Assembly (NCBI RefSeq): GCF_010015475.1
Contig: NZ_SSNI01000032.1
Location: 1-64,000 of the forward strand
Length of the DNA stretch: 64,000 nucleotides
Source: Pontibacter pamirensis
Lineage (GTDB): Bacteria; Bacteroidota; Bacteroidia; Cytophagales; Hymenobacteraceae
Reading direction: 5' to 3'
The position numbers and the translations under genes are program-made. The notes beneath the pieces are model-generated. The model made no database searches and was not told the origin of the DNA. It saw only the letters and a list, made by a program, of their open reading frames with translations. This document shows, in pieces, positions 61,188 through 64,000 of the stretch. Each line of letters begins with the position of its first letter. Within the stretch, counting starts at the first letter, position 1.

Positions 61188-61580
61188 ATGCATACATTAC
61201 CGATGAGGATTTCTGAAAAGAATAAATTAGAGAAGATCATTATTGTTGGCGATCGGGTACTGATAAAGCCAAAGACGGTGCGCGACCAGACGAAGAGCGG
61301 CCTTTACCTGCCGCCCGGAGTGCAGCAAAAGGAGAAGGTGCAGGAAGGTTACATCATGAAGGTGGGCCCAGGCTACCCGATTCCGGCAGACTATGGCTAC
61401 GAGGATGAGTCGTGGGGAGGGGAGGAGGAAGAGGTGCGCTATATTCCGCTACAGGCCAAAGAGGGAGACCTCGCCATTTACCTGCAGCGCGACGCCATCG
61501 AAATTAGCTATCTAGAAGAGCGCTATTTTATTGTACCACAATCGGCGGTGCTGATGCTGGTGCGCGAAGAGGATTTGTAA
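61188..61580 (+). CDS. Divergent GroES-family co-chaperone
   Basis: A 130-residue GroES-like protein, longer than the usual 95-100. The core is clear: IIIVGDRVLIKPKTVRDQTKSGLYLPPG with the mobile loop SGLYLPPG (about 38-44), then VQEGYIMKVGPGYP, and KEGDLAIYLQRDAIE with IVPQSAVLMLV. About 28 extra residues (61-88), including an acidic GGEEEEV, separate the two halves where GroES normally has a short roof loop. No groEL neighbour is present; it follows the lipoprotein gene at 60659 directly. It may assist the chromosomal GroEL or have its own role. In-frame alternative start ATG at 61203. Confidence 0.85.
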   Translation: MHTLPMRISEKNKLEKIIIVGDRVLIKPKTVRDQTKSGLYLPPGVQQKEKVQEGYIMKVGPGYPIPADYGYEDESWGGEEEEVRYIPLQAKEGDLAIYLQRDAIEISYLEERYFIVPQSAVLMLVREEDL

Positions 61581-61598
61581 CGTTTGTTATTCATCTGT

Positions 61599-61635
61599 AA
61601 AAGGGCCACGCTTTTAAAAGAAACGTGGCCCTTTT
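61599..61635 (+). terminator. Terminator after the groES-like gene
   Basis: AAAAGGGCCACG pairs perfectly over 12 bp with CGTGGCCCTTTT around a 13-nt loop, ending in TTTT. Confidence 0.85.
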
Positions 61636-61666
61636 CTGTTGCTCCAGCGCCATTATAATTCGTGCT

Positions 61667-61714
61667 AAACCAGAAAGAGCAGCCTGCATGTGCAGGCTGC
61701 TCTTTCTGGTTTTA
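61667..61714 (-). terminator. Terminator after the T9SS cargo gene
   Basis: AAACCAGAAAGAGCAGCC... (61667-61688) pairs perfectly over 22 bp with its complement at 61691-61712, with a 2-nt turn. It lies 12 nt past the stop codon of the minus-strand gene at 61727. Confidence 0.88.
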
Positions 61715-61726
61715 TGTAAACACGGC

Positions 61727-64000
61727 TTAGCGGCGGATGAGCAGTTTTCTCGTTTGCAGCTTATCACCGTGCTGCACACGCAGGACGTACATACCGGAAG
61801 AATGCATTTTCAGGTCAATCTCACCTCTGTACTGGCCGTTGAATTGCTTTACTGCACCTGTGTATACCTGCTTGCCCAACAAGTCCAATACCTCAATGGA
61901 GATGTCTTCTGTGCCCTGCGTCTCCACTGTAAAATTAAACAGGCCGCTTTGACTTGGGTTCGGGAATGCCATCAACTCAGCGCTCACGCCACGCTCAGAA
62001 GTGTCATAGTCAAAGCGCAACGCAGCAGAGGCCTCAGATACGCAGCCGTTTGCTGTGACCACTACCGTATAGTTTCCGCTTGCCTCAGGAGCTATTTCAT
62101 TGCCTGCGGCTCCTTCTATTGCCTTGCCATCCAGGAACCACTGGTTACCCGCCGCCGCACTCGATACCAGCATCTGCCCGCTTCGCGAAACCACTGGCTG
62201 TGCCAATGGCGCTCCGATTACCATTTCTACTTCTGCACGCTCACTTCTGCAGCCCAGGCCGCGCACCTTCAGGTCATAGAAATAATAATAGTAGTCCAGC
62301 GACGTATGAGTGTCAGAGTTAGTGGCGGTGTTACCTGTAATAGAAAACACATTCGGTATTTCAAACGGATAGCCTTTTACACCTGCATTGTTCCGGAAGA
62401 TGGTAGCACCCTCTTCGTAAGAGATGGCGATGTTGTAAGTACCAGCCTCAGGCAATTCCAGTCCCAAGTAGTAAACAGCGCCCTGGTCTGCCGGATCGTC
62501 TGGTTGAGGACCAGTAGCTGGAGTAGTGCGTGTCGGGGAAACCTGCAGCGTGCGGGAAGACACCGGAGAACCATCCGCATCATAAGCTGTGAATGTTATC
62601 TTTCCGCCGTGGCCAATGTAGAGCCGCGCCGTTTCAAGCACCATCGGCGCTTGGGTAGTGACAAGCACATCCGGAGAAAACTGGTTATAACCGCCACCTG
62701 TAGCAAAAGACTTGTTGGCTGCTCCTACTGTGCCTTCATAGTCGTTATAAGCTGCATACAGCTTGCCGTTGGGAACCTGGTTTGCAGCTAACTGCAGTTG
62801 GTTGCCTGCTGCCAGTGGCTGTGTGGCGGTGGGGGAGTTATACCAGAAAATTGTGCCTGCTCCCTCGTGCGTCAACGTATAGTGCGGGGCCTCGCCACAG
62901 CGGGCTGCCGAGGCACTCATAGGTGCTGCCATGTTCTCCGGCACGGTAAAAGTGCGTTGCATCCGGTTATTCGTTGTTACGGCATCGCCCGGTAAGTTAG
63001 AAAGTGCAACCAGTTCATAAGTTTTGCCTGCCTCAGTGGCAAAGCTATCATTGAGGAGCAACTCTGCTTTTGCGTAAGGTGCTAACGTTCCTGTATAGGT
63101 ACCCGTTAGCTGCTGTACCTCTGTTCCGTTTTCACGCACACTTATGGTGACAGGTATGTTGGTTTGTGCCACCGCACCTAAGTTCCGGATGATAACTGCC
63201 GCCGTTTGCTCCGAGGTAGCACATAGCGATGAGCCTATCGGCATGACAGCGTTTACGCTGATGTCTTTGCCCGGCTGCGAGAACTGCACGAGGTAATCCT
63301 GCGTTTCGCCGCGGCTGTAACTACCGCAGGCAGTTACGCTGGCAGCCTGCTGCGTCTCCTGCAGCACCACGCGCATGCGCACTGTGTTCCCGACTACAGC
63401 GGTAGCGGGGGCTTTAATGGCGCTTGTAAAGGTTTCTGCGCCGTTCAATACACCAGAAGTAGCTACTGTTTCGCCTGCATCTTCAAAATCACCATCACCG
63501 TTCCAGTCGGCAAACACCTTTGCAACCTTCGGTGCATCTGCAGCACAGGTGCCTGTTGCAATCGTCAGGGCGGCGCTCTGATCTGGCTCTAAGGTGAAAA
63601 TATTACTTGTCAGCTCCTGGTAGGTCGTGCAATTAATACTAGATGTCACAGCTTTTGTGCCGATGGCAAACCTCGTTATTTTGGCGCCTGCATCAGAGGT
63701 AGGGGCACTGGCACAAACGGCTGTACCACCTGCACCACTTACGAGCAGCGAATATGCCTGCGGTCCCTTTGTTAGCGTGCCTTTGTGATTGATTGTAACA
63801 GTATACGTTTTTCCGGGTACCGCATTCTCAATCAAAACCTGCTCTACGTTGTCTACCACGTTATCGCCTGCTTTAGCAGCAGCGTCGGGTGTAGTAGGGT
63901 CCAGTATCCAGGGCAGGTAAGTAATGCCTGCACTGGCTACGCGTACGTCCAGGTCGTTTACCAGGCGCGGGGTCCGGTTATTCAAAGCATTCACGCCTGC
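61727..64000 (-). CDS. T9SS-exported multidomain protein, C-terminal part (5' end off the window)
   Basis: The gene runs past the right edge; the visible 757 codons are the C-terminal part of a secreted protein. In order from N to C: a subtilisin-like (S8) peptidase tail (DLDVRVASAGITYLPW then VPGKTYTVTINHKG), a GEVED-type module ending GETQDYLVQF, a CARDB-like beta domain (about 250-340), an Ig-like sequence, and a type IX secretion sorting domain with PNPSQSG and QGTEDISIEVLDLLGK, closing KLLIRR. The S8 catalytic part lies beyond the window. It would be exported through the outer membrane and anchored or released. Confidence 0.85.
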   Translation of the reverse strand, partial: AGVNALNNRTPRLVNDLDVRVASAGITYLPWILDPTTPDAAAKAGDNVVDNVEQVLIENAVPGKTYTVTINHKGTLTKGPQAYSLLVSGAGGTAVCASAPTSDAGAKITRFAIGTKAVTSSINCTTYQELTSNIFTLEPDQSAALTIATGTCAADAPKVAKVFADWNGDGDFEDAGETVATSGVLNGAETFTSAIKAPATAVVGNTVRMRVVLQETQQAASVTACGSYSRGETQDYLVQFSQPGKDISVNAVMPIGSSLCATSEQTAAVIIRNLGAVAQTNIPVTISVRENGTEVQQLTGTYTGTLAPYAKAELLLNDSFATEAGKTYELVALSNLPGDAVTTNNRMQRTFTVPENMAAPMSASAARCGEAPHYTLTHEGAGTIFWYNSPTATQPLAAGNQLQLAANQVPNGKLYAAYNDYEGTVGAANKSFATGGGYNQFSPDVLVTTQAPMVLETARLYIGHGGKITFTAYDADGSPVSSRTLQVSPTRTTPATGPQPDDPADQGAVYYLGLELPEAGTYNIAISYEEGATIFRNNAGVKGYPFEIPNVFSITGNTATNSDTHTSLDYYYYFYDLKVRGLGCRSERAEVEMVIGAPLAQPVVSRSGQMLVSSAAAGNQWFLDGKAIEGAAGNEIAPEASGNYTVVVTANGCVSEASAALRFDYDTSERGVSAELMAFPNPSQSGLFNFTVETQGTEDISIEVLDLLGKQVYTGAVKQFNGQYRGEIDLKMHSSGMYVLRVQHGDKLQTRKLLIRR

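Noticed and set aside
61625-62791. 388-codon plus-strand frame
   Set aside because: Antisense to the T9SS cargo gene and crosses its terminator; composition is rich in Cys/His/Arg without motifs.
1-64000. CRISPR arrays, tRNA or rRNA genes
   Set aside because: I looked for regular direct repeats with spacers and for cloverleaf-like segments in the gaps and saw none; a tRNAscan run would be decisive.

Overview
The window looks like chromosomal DNA of a Bacteroidota bacterium, most probably a cytophagal Hymenobacteraceae/Pontibacter-like organism (inference from gene families; no rRNA or marker search was possible). Supporting signs are promoters with TAnnTTTG -7 boxes (rpoN, uvrA, ruvX, queA, ctp), few clear Shine-Dalgarno sites, a type IX secretion C-terminal sorting domain, a kynurenine-pathway pair of the kind used for aerobic NAD synthesis, and families typical of the group (DUF349, DUF3078, DUF4142, DUF4168, DUF2795, AGCS symporter, KirBac channel, LytTR two-component pair).

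Layout. 1-14 kb: kynureninase, a K+/H+ antiporter with an RCK_C tail, two acetyltransferases, a five-EF-hand lipoprotein, an Na+:alanine symporter, a second CPA1 antiporter, AlkB, kynurenine 3-monooxygenase and a LytS/LytR-type pair. 14-28 kb: a DUF4168 protein, two tandem secreted paralogues, asnS and rpoN separated by a 200-bp element with 23-bp inverted ends, an Ldh-family dehydrogenase, a dead and a live DUF4142 lipoprotein, and uvrA. 28-33 kb: DUF202, a GH13 glycosidase with a TetR regulator and its probable operator, a LOG-family protein and a MacB-like permease.

33.5-41 kb is the accessory region: a broken tyrosine integrase, an acyltransferase-3 gene, an internally deleted IS3/IS150-like remnant, a SpoIIAA/STAS-like small protein, a CIA30 protein, long AT-rich gaps, a broken small ORF, a protein that reads as a sensor-linked diadenylate cyclase (DACNV plus DisA_N-like domain, 38469-39629), and a frameshifted SPW-repeat gene. 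The cyclase-like protein is the most interesting item: it keeps DGA and GTRH motifs of c-di-AMP synthases and stands alone among decayed mobile DNA.

41-64 kb returns to core genes: queA, ispD, an orphan ABC ATPase, DUF2795, DUF349, ettA, a 31-residue membrane peptide gene, a FemAB/GNAT-like protein, a KirBac-type channel, a zinc-phospholipase/nuclease-like protein, DUF3078, a trehalose-synthase-like GH13, a lipoprotein, def-ruvX, a C-terminal processing protease, a homogentisate-dioxygenase-family gene, a lipoprotein followed by a divergent groES, and the C-terminal three quarters of a T9SS-exported protein that runs off the right edge.

The genes mostly stand alone or in pairs: lytS-lytR like pair (TAATG overlap), ruvX-def (ATGA overlap), lipoprotein-groES, tandem paralogues. 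Strong hairpin terminators separate many of them. No rRNA, tRNA or CRISPR array was recognised.
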